From: Pseudomonadales bacterium
GTDB lineage: Bacteria > Pseudomonadota > Gammaproteobacteria > Pseudomonadales > Azotimanducaceae
Length of the DNA stretch: 64,000 nucleotides
Direction: 5' to 3'
NCBI GenBank assembly: GCA_041395945.1
Contig: JAWKZN010000002.1
Coordinates: 310,001 to 374,000 of the forward strand
The notes below the pieces were generated by a model. It ran no database searches and was not told where the DNA came from. It was given only the letters and a program-made list of their open reading frames with translations. Numbering within the stretch: position 1 is the first letter of the stretch; each line of letters opens with the position of its first letter. The position numbers were made by a program, and so were the translations under genes. This document shows, in pieces, positions 48,201 through 56,223 of this stretch.

Positions 48201-50242
48201 GACCCCTGTGTGGCTTCGAAGGTTGTACTGCGGGTAACGCTGGCACCCAGCACCTTGAACTCGCGTGCGCCGGTGTAACTGCTGTCGCCATAGTTGTTGA
48301 TCGCTCGCAGCCGCACAGCCGTCACCTGAACCGGCTGCGCAGCCGGTGGGAGGTTGACGATCTGTTCTGCCGCGCTCTGGGCGGCGGTGAAGGTATGACT
48401 CGGGCCCCGGGCATCTCCAACCACCTCCAGCTCGCGAACGCCCGTGTAGGTATCGCCGTAGTTGCTGAGCGTACGGAACCGGACGCCTGAAACATTGCCT
48501 GGCACCGCGACAGACCAGCTCTGTACCGCACTGTCCTGAGCAGCGTTGAACACGGTGCCGCCCCCTGGTGCTGTAACTGCCTGCCACACTCCACCACCCC
48601 GGCGCACATCGATCTCGAAGGTTGCTACCGAGCGGCTGCTGCCGTAGTTCTGCATGCGCAGGGTGGCGAAGTCCACTCCATCACCCGTAGTGCCATCCAG
48701 CCTGGTGTCGAAGGCGAATTCCAGAGTATTGGTCTGCCGATCACTCAGCCAGATCGAGTTGGGGCTGCCGTCGTGGATGTTGGCTGCTGCCCAGCTGGTG
48801 CTGTTGAGTTCGCGATTGATGGCGGTCAGCCGACCGCCCTCATGCACTGACAGGAAATTGAATCCCGGGTCGCCGGAGCCGCTGCCGGGCACAGTCAGTT
48901 TCGTCCACACCGGCACTGCCGCAGTCATCACTTCGACCTGGTAGTCTCTGATCGATCTGGCGCTGCCATAGTTTTCCAGCGCAAAACTTTCGAACCTGAA
49001 GCGATCCCCGGCGCCGCCCGTGCTTCCGTCACCGTCGGTATCGAAAACGAAATCGAGGCGGTTGTTGGCCTGGCTGCTGAGCCAGATGGTCTGGCTGGAA
49101 CCATCATGAACATTGGCCGCCGCCCAGCTCGTGCCGTTCAGCTGGCTGTCGATCACATCCAGTCGGCCACCCTGGTGCGACAGCAGAAAATTGAAATCCG
49201 CTGATCCCGGGACACTGCCCGGCACCGGAATGGCTTTCCAGGCGGGCTCCATCGCCGTCTGAACCAGCACCTGAAAGTGACGTACCGAACGGCTGCCGCC
49301 ATAGTTTTCAATGGCAATGCGCTCCAGCGTGAAATAGTCGTCCGCGTCGCCATTTAATCCGGTCGTGCCGTCGCCGTCCGGGTCGAAGGAAAAATCCAGA
49401 TTGTTGTTGGTGCGATCACTGAGCCAGATACTCTGGCTGGTGCCATCATGAATGTTTGCAGCCGCCCAGCTTGTCGCATTGAGCTCCCTGTTGATGACGT
49501 CGATCGCGCCACCTTCGTGTGTCAGCGCAAAATTGAAATCTGCCTGACCACCGCCACTGCCCGGAACTTCGAGGCGCTGCCAGGTAGTACCGTCCTGACT
49601 CACTTCGACCTGAAACCGCGCGATAGAACGCGTACCACCGTAGTTGTGCAGAGCCAGCTCGCGCACATTGATCGCATCCCCCGTGGCGCCGTTCCAGTCA
49701 GTATCGAAGGCGAATTCCAGTGTGTTGTTACCACGGTCGCTCAACCAGAAATCGCCGAGGTTGCCGTTGTTGATATGCGCGGCCGCCCAGCTGGTGCTGT
49801 TGAGTTCACGATTGATGGCCGTCAACCGACCACCCTGTCCCCAATGCAGATGATTGACGAGTCCGCTCGGGGTCTGATCGGCAACGATAGGCGTCCAGCC
49901 GTTCGTGCCGGTATCCGCACTCAGCGATGCATCCATCGTGTGCAGCAGCATGAACTCCCGGATCGATCGATTGCCACCATAGTTCTGCAGTCTGAACTCG
50001 CCGAAGCAGCGCGCTGCCATGGCCGGGTTGAAGGCGAAAATCAGATCATTGTCACGCCGATCGGAAAGCCAGCGGGTCGAGCCGTTGTCATCCAGCAGAT
50101 TCGCCGCCGCCCAGGTGCTGTTGTTCAGTTGTCGATCGGCCAGCGTGATGAAGGCCGGATACGTCGGATCCAGGAGATCGTAGGCCTGAACCTGACCCGC
50201 CAGCAGCAGGCCGAGCAGACAACGGCACAGAGTTCTGCTCAT
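45275..50242 (-). CDS. mshQ: MshQ-like giant exported protein: F5/8C-like repeats, LamG, DUF6701
   Basis: Last gene of the MSHA pilus operon; 1655 residues from ATG 50242 (MSRTLCRCLLGLLLAGQVQA, a signal peptide). Residues about 25-580 hold five tandem units of roughly 110 residues, each with a core like NRELNSTSWAAANIHDG, then WLSDR, an FDxDxDGxTG acidic loop and a QNYGGSRS element, which resemble discoidin/F5-8C folds. Residues about 570-830 hold five shorter units around NYGDTYTGVREL. A LamG-like lectin domain follows (AVWHLDETSWDNVNDSSGNG to about 1060). The last 540 residues match the DUF6701 region of MshQ (AFTLQTPALNNAG, CSGFSYAGTAIGYATDPAIL). It may be a surface or pilus-tip adhesin. 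ATGA overlap with mshP. Confidence 0.88.
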   Translation of the reverse strand: MSRTLCRCLLGLLLAGQVQAYDLLDPTYPAFITLADRQLNNSTWAAANLLDDNGSTRWLSDRRDNDLIFAFNPAMAARCFGEFRLQNYGGNRSIREFMLLHTMDASLSADTGTNGWTPIVADQTPSGLVNHLHWGQGGRLTAINRELNSTSWAAAHINNGNLGDFWLSDRGNNTLEFAFDTDWNGATGDAINVRELALHNYGGTRSIARFQVEVSQDGTTWQRLEVPGSGGGQADFNFALTHEGGAIDVINRELNATSWAAANIHDGTSQSIWLSDRTNNNLDFSFDPDGDGTTGLNGDADDYFTLERIAIENYGGSRSVRHFQVLVQTAMEPAWKAIPVPGSVPGSADFNFLLSHQGGRLDVIDSQLNGTSWAAANVHDGSSQTIWLSSQANNRLDFVFDTDGDGSTGGAGDRFRFESFALENYGSARSIRDYQVEVMTAAVPVWTKLTVPGSGSGDPGFNFLSVHEGGRLTAINRELNSTSWAAANIHDGSPNSIWLSDRQTNTLEFAFDTRLDGTTGDGVDFATLRMQNYGSSRSVATFEIDVRRGGGVWQAVTAPGGGTVFNAAQDSAVQSWSVAVPGNVSGVRFRTLSNYGDTYTGVRELEVVGDARGPSHTFTAAQSAAEQIVNLPPAAQPVQVTAVRLRAINNYGDSSYTGAREFKVLGASVTRSTTFEATQGSAEQVFVIDPADRPTGVTAVRLQTISNYGDTYTGIRELRLLGASVSPSHTFEAADSSVRQTFVLDPEDVVSGVVAVRVRTLNNHGDSSYIGAREFEVLGDPVGPSYLFSAAQGVASQSWNFTPATARLFRLHTTDNFGDTYTGAAEIGLETSLTCEALAVWHLDETSWDNVNDSSGNGYMGAAANGPVTSFDDPIVPNSPGTCRYGVFDGQDDYLSFPTLPDLTGSFTIAAWIRPNRLTGDQRIFADDRNNSGGYAFSLGDGGAGRLRFFSRRVSPVSLDSPPVITAGAWQFVAVVHDVVNRTRSIYVDGGTTPVAQATYTGSWGTDPGPASVGGEVDGTSEGVPRWRFDGEIDEVTIFQRPLSGVELAALRNETHICASYEDPNQPAFAFNCVAPGADAINGRLPTRLVGSSFVFDVVALQDSDNDNVADAIEPRFAEVEDRVVSVELVDTSAAGSCQALPALSPPASQSVLFQAADAGRKSSAGFSLARAYPSLGCRVTDNNETPAVVGCSTDRFSVRPAAFTLQTPALNNAGSSGAPAHEVEAAFELSVSSTPGYGGTPTIAADPLQAHAGAVAVGTLGGGFSAADIASGVATGNGFSYSEVGSFRFLPEAIRDSTFTAVDQSGDCIPGSVANVADGSGLIGCDFANPVASPWVGRFIPGRFEVVVPDHGALDNTCSGFSYAGTAIGYATDPAILISARAASGAITRNYTGAYNKLSVSEIVLSSLSADAGTPGADGVTPVGISHVMGSGNLTDNSDGTLLLNLSGDTFTYARDPNSLVGEFVSDVSREIMAVTDTEDGTTAIGLPQTLSPSGVPIRYGRVRIANAFGSELQTLPVPMRIEYFAGPTTRFQDNAADLCTSISTVAIADADTTDTLLPGDTCIWDAAGASGAFACSSAGAAADQYRAIPLGGDFNLNLMAPAGGAAGVLMLSADVPDWLEFDWSGAGNQDPSGLATFGRFRGHDRIIFWRESP
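47747..48529 (-). repeat. Five short NYGD-type repeats in the MshQ-like gene
   Basis: Five copies of a unit about 55-60 residues long carry the core N-Y-G-D-[TS]-[SY]-x-G-x-R-E-[LF]-x-V-L-G, alternating between NYGDTYTG and NYGDSSYTG/NHGDSSYIG forms. The alternation suggests duplication of a two-unit block. Boundaries are approximate. Confidence 0.8.
48503..50164 (-). repeat. Five tandem ~110-residue repeat units in the MshQ-like gene
   Basis: The coding sequence repeats in units of about 330-350 bp, with an N-terminal divergent copy and four closer copies. Shared elements per unit are N-R-E-L-N-x-T-S-W-A-A-A-N, I-x-L-S-D-R, F-D-x-D-x-D-G-x-T-G, and N-Y-G-x-x-R-S. Boundaries are approximate. 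The acidic loop could bind calcium (inference). Confidence 0.82.
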
Positions 50243-50625
50243 GGTTTGGCCCTCACCAGTACGCGGCGCTGAGCCACATAGCCACCCAGATCGCAACGGC
50301 CATCGCTCTGCACCGTGTAGTAGGGCACGCTGTCGACCACTTCACTTCGACACTGCACCGCTGCCTGACACGCGCGCAGCCCGATGGTCTCAAAGGTGAA
50401 GGTCCAGCCGGCACAAACGCCACTGCCGGAAGGTGCGAATATCCGGTTCAGACCGAGCTGGGATCCGGACTCGGCAGCCAGGAACGCCCGGTAGTTGAGC
50501 ACATTCTGTGCAAACTCATCTCCGGATGTCCGCACCATGGACGTGATGGCGACCACCAGCAGGCCCACCACCACGATCAGGAAGATGGCTGACACCAGGC
50601 CGATACCCGTCTGCTTAAGGTACAT
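50239..50625 (-). CDS. mshP: MSHA minor pilus protein MshP-like
   Basis: A 128-residue PilX-like protein from ATG 50625 (MYLKQTGIGLVSAIFLIVVV), with a hydrophobic N-terminal helix as in minor pilin-like proteins lacking the classical Glu5 (GIGLVSAIF). AGGTGCG precedes this start; an in-frame start seven codons earlier would reach deeper into mshO. The rest has cysteines (CAGWTF, ACQAAVQC, RCDLGG) that could form disulfides. It overlaps mshO by 11 bp and mshQ by 4 bp. Confidence 0.83.
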   Translation of the reverse strand: MYLKQTGIGLVSAIFLIVVVGLLVVAITSMVRTSGDEFAQNVLNYRAFLAAESGSQLGLNRIFAPSGSGVCAGWTFTFETIGLRACQAAVQCRSEVVDSVPYYTVQSDGRCDLGGYVAQRRVLVRAKP

Positions 50626-51397
50626 TGCGCACCTGCACGAGGTCATCGATTCGCACGCTGTCGGTGCCGCGAACGAACTCCATTTCTATTTTCACCACCG
50701 CATTGCGGGTGAGGCTGGCCACAGCGATGGTGAAGGGCGCAGGATTTGCCACGCTCTCGGCGATCAGCGCGCGGTCTGGTCGGCCGGCGGGGAGATCGAC
50801 GGCCACCGGCTGGGCGGGGAGAAACCCATAGTTCTGATAACGCCACAGGCGTCCGCCATCCACGCAGTAGCTGATCGGCGCGTCTACGAGGAATACCCGT
50901 TCGCTCGGAGACTCCAAGCTGAACTGATGCGGCGCCGCCATGGTCACCGTCACTTCATTGTTGGCATCCGCAGCCGAAACGCTGACCGGCCCGCTGATGA
51001 CTCCGGGTGAACTCATCGAGTACAGACTCGCACCCGGATACACCACAGAACGCAGCCCCGCAGGAACCGGGAGCGGGTCAAACGGCACCGCCAGGAAGCT
51101 GCTGGCCGCAGCCGCAACCGGGAGCGTACGGTAGCTGGAAGCCGCCACAACCGGCACAAACTCTATGCAGGAGCCCGCAACCCGTACCGAATTGGGCAGC
51201 GCATCCCGCAGACTCCGGCTGATCCGTTCGACAGCGAACAGCGTATCGCCGGCAAGTTCGGAGCGGGAAATGGTGGAGGCCAGACCGGAAGTGGAGTCCG
51301 TGATGAAACGTACTGTGCCGATGGACAGAATGCCCAGCACCATGATCACAGTGATCAGCTCGACCAGCGTGAATCCCTGCTGTTCCCGCCCACCCAT
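50615..51397 (-). CDS. mshO: MSHA minor pilin MshO-like
   Basis: A 260-residue prepilin with a type III signal: the short leader MGGREQQG ends at the cleavage site, then FTLVELITVIMVLGILSIGT with Glu5 of the mature chain. The body is beta-rich and contains DALPNSVRVAG, typical of PilW/MshO-like minor pilins. TGATG overlap (one base) with mshD shows coupled translation. Confidence 0.87.
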   Translation of the reverse strand: MGGREQQGFTLVELITVIMVLGILSIGTVRFITDSTSGLASTISRSELAGDTLFAVERISRSLRDALPNSVRVAGSCIEFVPVVAASSYRTLPVAAAASSFLAVPFDPLPVPAGLRSVVYPGASLYSMSSPGVISGPVSVSAADANNEVTVTMAAPHQFSLESPSERVFLVDAPISYCVDGGRLWRYQNYGFLPAQPVAVDLPAGRPDRALIAESVANPAPFTIAVASLTRNAVVKIEMEFVRGTDSVRIDDLVQVRNVP

Positions 51398-51903
51398 CAG
51401 AAATTCGTCCGCAGCACGGGGAAGCTCATCGTCGACCCGCCGGGAGGAATCACGGAAACCAGTACGAGCTTGGCGTCGGTCGCATCATCGAGGTTGAGCG
51501 CACCGATCTGTCCGGCATTCATGTATTCGACCGAGATCAGCACCCGATAACCTTCATATCCCGGGCGCGCACTACCCTGGGCATCCCGGGGCGGGGATTC
51601 ATTCAGACCGTCATAGTCATCGACATCGTCGAACAGTGCGCGTGACTCTCCTTCAGGACCCGGTGCTGTGCAGGCCGTGGTCGAAGCGGAACAGGGGGGT
51701 ACCCCACCCACCGGAGTCATCTCATCAAATCGACGGGCACTGATTTCTTCGATGTACGACTGTGCCAGTGCGATACTCTTCACCTGCCACAGCCCGTCGC
51801 TCTGGTGACTGAAGGCAAAGCTCAGCGCATAGCTGATACCGAGTACGGCCACACTGATCAGCATCATGGTGACGATCAGCTCCACCAGCGTGAAGCCGCC
51901 CAT
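51397..51903 (-). CDS. mshD: MSHA minor pilin MshD-like
   Basis: A 168-residue prepilin with a very short leader (MG) before GFTLVELIVTMMLISVAVLG and a conserved SIALAQSYIEEISARRFDEM typical of MshD/PilV-like pilins. ATG 51903 is 10 bp after the mshC stop; a GTG nine codons upstream (51930) would give an overlap and a longer leader, so the start is uncertain. It lies between mshC and mshO. Confidence 0.85.
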   Translation of the reverse strand: MGGFTLVELIVTMMLISVAVLGISYALSFAFSHQSDGLWQVKSIALAQSYIEEISARRFDEMTPVGGVPPCSASTTACTAPGPEGESRALFDDVDDYDGLNESPPRDAQGSARPGYEGYRVLISVEYMNAGQIGALNLDDATDAKLVLVSVIPPGGSTMSFPVLRTNF

Positions 51904-51913
51904 GGCTTTGAGA

Positions 51914-52483
51914 TCAGATGCAGGCGGCACTGGCCGAGTACCCGGACGGGTGGATACAGACCTGGCGGTCGCTGTCACCGGCAACGAGGAGATCGACACC
52001 CAACGTGGCATCACCCACCGTTGTGCCAATGAGCACAGCACTGAGATCACCGGATTGTGAGTAGCCGACAGACAGGGCCGTCGCCGCAGTGATGAAAGCA
52101 CTCGCACCGCCGCTGGTTGCCTGTATTCGGGAGTTGTCCGCATCCACCAGCTCAGTGCGAAGGACGCCATCGACGTCGGTGCTGACCTGCATGCGCCAGT
52201 CACCACCCTGCCGGTCCAGCCGCAGTGAGACTCTGGCATCGGCCCGGGACACTGCCAGCTGCTGAGCGATCCGACTCTCGGCGACGAGCTTCTGGCCGAC
52301 GATACCCGGCACGAAGGCACTGGGCTGAACAAACCTGGCCATGGCGACCATGCTCAGAATCCCGAGCAGAATGATGACCGTGACCAGCTCGACGATGGTG
52401 AATCCACCTGCAGCGGATACCGGCGCGCCCCGGTCAGTGCCGGGGTGCAGATCATTGATTGCCGGAACCTCCATCACAGGCAC
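51914..52483 (-). CDS. mshC: MSHA minor pilin MshC-like
   Basis: A 189-residue prepilin with an unusually long leader of about 26 residues before the cleavage site GG-FTIVELVTVIILLGILSMV. The first possible start is GTG 52483; ATG 52474 (MEVPAIND) shortens the leader by three. The C-terminus has cysteines. It follows the main pilin gene by 21 bp. Confidence 0.84.
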   Translation of the reverse strand: MPVMEVPAINDLHPGTDRGAPVSAAGGFTIVELVTVIILLGILSMVAMARFVQPSAFVPGIVGQKLVAESRIAQQLAVSRADARVSLRLDRQGGDWRMQVSTDVDGVLRTELVDADNSRIQATSGGASAFITAATALSVGYSQSGDLSAVLIGTTVGDATLGVDLLVAGDSDRQVCIHPSGYSASAACI

Positions 52484-52504
52484 ACCCGCGAGTCGGCGGA
52501 ATCA

Positions 52505-53044
52505 TTACAGCGTGGCGGTAGTCGCCGTCACGATACCGGTCGTTGAGTCGTAAACCAGCATCGGGATGACGTCTCCAGCCCTGTTGCCCTGGGCCGTGTA
52601 GTAGTAGTTGCAGTTCGGGGCCACCTGTACCGCTGTGAAGTCTGTGGTGCGGCCGATGACAGCAGCTGCTGTAGCTGCGGCGGAAATTGAAGGGCCGCCC
52701 TGCAGAACGCCCCGGAAGACCTCCATGCAGTCGGCCGACGTCGTGACGTTGCTGGTCCCCGCACTGCGGTTCGCCTGACCATAGGGATAGCCGGCAGCAT
52801 TGGTTCTCAGGTTCCCGTACTCGGCGACCCGGGTGTTCGCACTGGGTGCGCCATTGGCGATCCATTGCGCGTGAAACAGGGAAACACCCGTCTGCAGACC
52901 GCCGGTTACGCCCTGCACAGCGGCAGCATGGGCGTCGTCGTCCACATCGATGAATCTCGGCAGCGCGGTTGCGGCGAGGATCCCCAGAAGGATGATCACC
53001 ACAACCAGCTCCACGATGGTAAATCCGGTTGAAATGCGTTGCAT
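52505..53044 (-). CDS. mshB: MSHA pilin (MshA/MshB-like)
   Basis: A 179-residue prepilin with leader MQRISTG and mature start FTIVELVVVIILLGILAATA. It is the only full-size pilin with this simple short leader in the locus, so it is probably the major subunit or the MshB equivalent. Two cysteines (ADCMEV and APNCNYYY) may form the D-loop disulfide of type IVa pilins. The ribosome binding site AAGGAG lies 7 bp upstream. It is preceded by a 138-bp gap with an 8-bp inverted repeat (53074-53081/53117-53124), which may hold its own promoter. Confidence 0.86.
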   Translation of the reverse strand: MQRISTGFTIVELVVVIILLGILAATALPRFIDVDDDAHAAAVQGVTGGLQTGVSLFHAQWIANGAPSANTRVAEYGNLRTNAAGYPYGQANRSAGTSNVTTSADCMEVFRGVLQGGPSISAAATAAAVIGRTTDFTAVQVAPNCNYYYTAQGNRAGDVIPMLVYDSTTGIVTATTATL

Positions 53045-53182
53045 GAAAAGCTCCTTGCGTTCTATAGCGACTCAGTCAGAGGCGTACCCACGGGGAATAC
53101 CCGAAGACTGGCTCGACTCTGACTTAAGCGTAGAAGAGATCTGGAAACTTGCGCGGCGATGATCGACCGATACTGGAAAGCC

Positions 53183-54406
53183 TCAACGCCTCGTCGCGAC
53201 CGATGACAGATCCCACAGCGGCAGGAAGACTCCCAGTGCCAGTATCAGCACCATGATGCCGATCGCGATGATGAGTATCGGTTCCACCGCGTCGGTAAGT
53301 GACTTCAGTTCGTAATCCACTTCCTCTTCATAGAAACTGGCCGCCTGTTCCAGCAGTTCATCCATGGAGCCGGTCTCTTCGCCTACCGCGATCATCTGCA
53401 GAACCACGGGTGTGAACATGCCGCTCTCTCTGGCAGTCTGGGACACACTCGAGCCACGCTCTATCCCCTGGCGCATGCCGGTCACCCGATCGGCCATGTA
53501 TTCATTGCCGATCGCTTTGGCGACCACAAACAGGCCCTGGGTGATGGGCACACCCGCGCGCAGCACCATGGCGAACGTCTGGCAGAACCGGCTCAGATTG
53601 ATCCTTTCGAATATGCTGCCGAGAATCGGCAGACGCAGCTTGATCCGGTCCCAGTGAAATCGACCTTCCGGTGTCTGCAGATAGCGCAGCACCGCATAAG
53701 CTGAAGCGGCAGCGCCCGCCAGCAGGAACATCCAGTAGTCCACAAAAAAATCCGACAGCCCGATGATGGCCCGGGTCTGCCAGGGCAGCTCGGCATTGAA
53801 TTTGGCAAATACCTGTGCAAAGGCCGGGATCACAAAGATATTCAGAATCACAATTGCGATGGCGATCGTTGCGAGCACAAAGGACGGGTACCGGGTTGCG
53901 GCCTTGATGCGCTTTCTGGTTTCCCGCTCAATCTCGAGATAGCGGGCGATCTGACGAAAGGCCGTATCGAGTCGACCGGTGTTCTCGCCGACATGAATCA
54001 CGCTGGCATAGAGCTCTGAAAATACCCGCGGGTGACGACGGAAGCTTGTTGCCAGGTCGATGCCGGACTCCAGGTTGGTGCCGATATCCGCAAGTACTTC
54101 CGAAAAGTAGGGATTCTTCTGCGATTCGGACAGTCCTCTCGCTGCACGCACGATGGAGATACCCGCCTTGGTCAGGCTGTGCATCTGTCGGCTGAACAGA
54201 ATGACCTCATCGATCGACACCTTCGGTGCAAAGAGAGGAATGCTCGAGACACTGTGATCCTCGACGATTTCCTGCTCGACAATAGACAACGGAATGGCGC
54301 CGGCACCGCTCAACTCCCGGGCGAGTACTCCGGCGGAGGGCGCCTCGCGATGACCGGAAACCGTCTGACCATCCGGCTCCCGCGCTGTAAAATTGAATTT
54401 CGGCAT
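53183..54406 (-). CDS. mshG: MSHA inner-membrane platform protein MshG (GspF/PilC family)
   Basis: A 407-residue polytopic protein of the type II secretion F family, the pilus assembly platform. The N-terminal MPKFNFTAREPDGQTVSG is typical. Two GspF domains follow (about 70-195 and 270-395) with SGIDLATSFRRHPRVFSELY, HVGENTGRLD and AVGEETGSMDELLEQAASFY. Three membrane helices are expected, the last being LIIAIGIMVLILALGVFLPL. It lies 14 bp after mshE. Confidence 0.94.
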   Translation of the reverse strand: MPKFNFTAREPDGQTVSGHREAPSAGVLARELSGAGAIPLSIVEQEIVEDHSVSSIPLFAPKVSIDEVILFSRQMHSLTKAGISIVRAARGLSESQKNPYFSEVLADIGTNLESGIDLATSFRRHPRVFSELYASVIHVGENTGRLDTAFRQIARYLEIERETRKRIKAATRYPSFVLATIAIAIVILNIFVIPAFAQVFAKFNAELPWQTRAIIGLSDFFVDYWMFLLAGAAASAYAVLRYLQTPEGRFHWDRIKLRLPILGSIFERINLSRFCQTFAMVLRAGVPITQGLFVVAKAIGNEYMADRVTGMRQGIERGSSVSQTARESGMFTPVVLQMIAVGEETGSMDELLEQAASFYEEEVDYELKSLTDAVEPILIIAIGIMVLILALGVFLPLWDLSSVATRR

Positions 54407-54420
54407 CTGTCAACCCACGG

Positions 54421-56223
54421 CTAGTGCCGCGGACCTGCCTCTCCCGGATGGATCGATCCCGGATGAATAGATGCCTCCTGCGTCATGCCACGGAAACCGG
54501 GCGCACCTTCGATCTGCAGATCTTCGACCTGCCCCGAAAGCGCCAGCACTTCGCTGATGGCCGTGTGTCCTTCTATTGCGTAGTCGAGGGCACTCAGCAC
54601 CAGCGGTCTGTAGCCGGGCTGCTGCCTGGCCCGGGTAGCGAAGCCCACTGCATCATCCGCTCGCAGAGCGTTGGCGAGATCCTCATTGAGCTCCAGCAGC
54701 TCGAACACCCCGATGCGTCCACGATAGCCGGTCTGATTGCAGTGGTTACATCCCCGACCTCGAAAGAATGTCAGCGAATGCGCGCGCTCGTCACCGACAA
54801 TGGCATCCAGCCAGGCATACTGCTGATCATCGAGCACGGCGGGCTCATTGCATCGCTCACAGAGCCGGCGTACCAGCCGCTGTGCGATCACCCCCCGCAG
54901 GGAACTCGCCGCAAGATAGCCTTCGACACCGATATCAAGCAGTCGTGTGGCGCTGGAGATGGCATCGTTGGTATGCAGCGTGGACAGCACCAGGTGCCCG
55001 GTCATGGACGCGCGCAGCGCGATCTCCGCTGTTTCCCGGTCGCGGATCTCGCCAACCAGCAGAATGTCCGGATCCTGGCGCAGGGTCGCCCGCAGCACGG
55101 CAGCGAAGGTCAGGCCGATCTTCGGATTCACCTGGACCTGGTTGATCCGCTGCAACTGATATTCCACGGGATCTTCCACCGTGATGATCTTTTTTTCCGG
55201 CGAGTTGAGTTCGTTCAGTGCGCCGTAGAGCGTGGTCGTCTTACCACTGCCGGTCGGCCCGGTCACCAGCACCAGGCCGTTGGGTCGTGTGATGAGAAAG
55301 CGGAATCGCTTCAGCATGGCGTCGGACATACCCAGCTGCTCGAGACGTCCGGCTGCACTCGAATGGTCTGCCAGCCGCATAACTACGGATTCACCGTGAC
55401 TCACCGGCATGGTCGACAGGCGGACATCGATGCCGCGGTCCTTGACCCGGATCTCGAAGCGGCCATCCTGGGGCAGGCGCTTTTCAGAAATATCCAGACC
55501 GGCCATCAGCTTCAGCCGGGAAACCAGCGCCGATGCGATTCTGGTTTCCTTCACTGTCTGTTCCTGCAGCACACCGTCGACCCGCTGACGGATTCTGAGC
55601 ACGCTTTCGTCGGGTTCGATGTGTACATCGGAAGCGCGGATCTGTACCGCATCTTCCATGATCGAATGCAGCAGCCGGGCAACCGGAGTGCTGGCGTCGT
55701 CCTCGCCTGCTTCATAGCTCAAGGTGAACTGATCGGCGGACAGTTCACCTTCGAGTTCGCTGGCAAAACTGACGATGTCGCTGGTGCGGCGATAGGCCAT
55801 GTCGAGCATCGCCAGCAGCTCGCTCTCCCGTACCACGGCCACGCTGATCGGCTGACCGAGCTGTCGTGACAGCTCGTCGTAGGCGAATATGTCCATGGGA
55901 TCGACCATGCCCACGATCAGTTCACCCTCCTTCTCTTCGAGTACCAGTGCCCGATATCGCCGCGCATAGGTTTCCGGCAGCCGGGATACCACTTTCAGAT
56001 CGAAGTTGAAGGCCTTGAGGTCGTAAAAAGGTGCTCCGAGCTGCTCGGAAAGAAACATCAGGAAGCGGTCTTCCTCGACGAAGTCCCGGTCCACCAGGAT
56101 CCGGCCGAGTTTCAGCCCCGACTTCTTCTGCTCCGCGAGTGCTTCCTGAAGCTGAGCCTCGGTAATCTCGCCCTTGCTGACGAGCAGATCACCGATGCGA
56201 ACCTTGTGTCGGGCACTCGACAT
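54421..56223 (-). CDS. mshE: MSHA pilus extension ATPase MshE
   Basis: A GspE/PilB-family hexameric ATPase of 600 residues that powers pilus extension. The N-terminal MshEN domain (KVRIGDLLVSKGEITEAQLQ, then the repeat LKLGRILVDRDFVEEDRFLM) keeps the RxGxxLxxxG pattern that binds cyclic di-GMP in Vibrio MshE. Walker A is VTGPTGSGKTTTLY, the Asp box follows, and Walker B-type ILLVGEIRDRETAEIALRAS. Zinc cysteines are CERCNEPA and CNHCNQTGYRGR. TGATG coupling with mshN. Confidence 0.95.
   Translation of the reverse strand: MSSARHKVRIGDLLVSKGEITEAQLQEALAEQKKSGLKLGRILVDRDFVEEDRFLMFLSEQLGAPFYDLKAFNFDLKVVSRLPETYARRYRALVLEEKEGELIVGMVDPMDIFAYDELSRQLGQPISVAVVRESELLAMLDMAYRRTSDIVSFASELEGELSADQFTLSYEAGEDDASTPVARLLHSIMEDAVQIRASDVHIEPDESVLRIRQRVDGVLQEQTVKETRIASALVSRLKLMAGLDISEKRLPQDGRFEIRVKDRGIDVRLSTMPVSHGESVVMRLADHSSAAGRLEQLGMSDAMLKRFRFLITRPNGLVLVTGPTGSGKTTTLYGALNELNSPEKKIITVEDPVEYQLQRINQVQVNPKIGLTFAAVLRATLRQDPDILLVGEIRDRETAEIALRASMTGHLVLSTLHTNDAISSATRLLDIGVEGYLAASSLRGVIAQRLVRRLCERCNEPAVLDDQQYAWLDAIVGDERAHSLTFFRGRGCNHCNQTGYRGRIGVFELLELNEDLANALRADDAVGFATRARQQPGYRPLVLSALDYAIEGHTAISEVLALSGQVEDLQIEGAPGFRGMTQEASIHPGSIHPGEAGPRH

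Noticed and set aside
49448..50272. Plus-strand frame of 274 codons opposite the MshQ-like repeats
   Set aside because: It mirrors the internal repeats of the reverse-strand gene, which gives false regularity; no independent evidence of coding.
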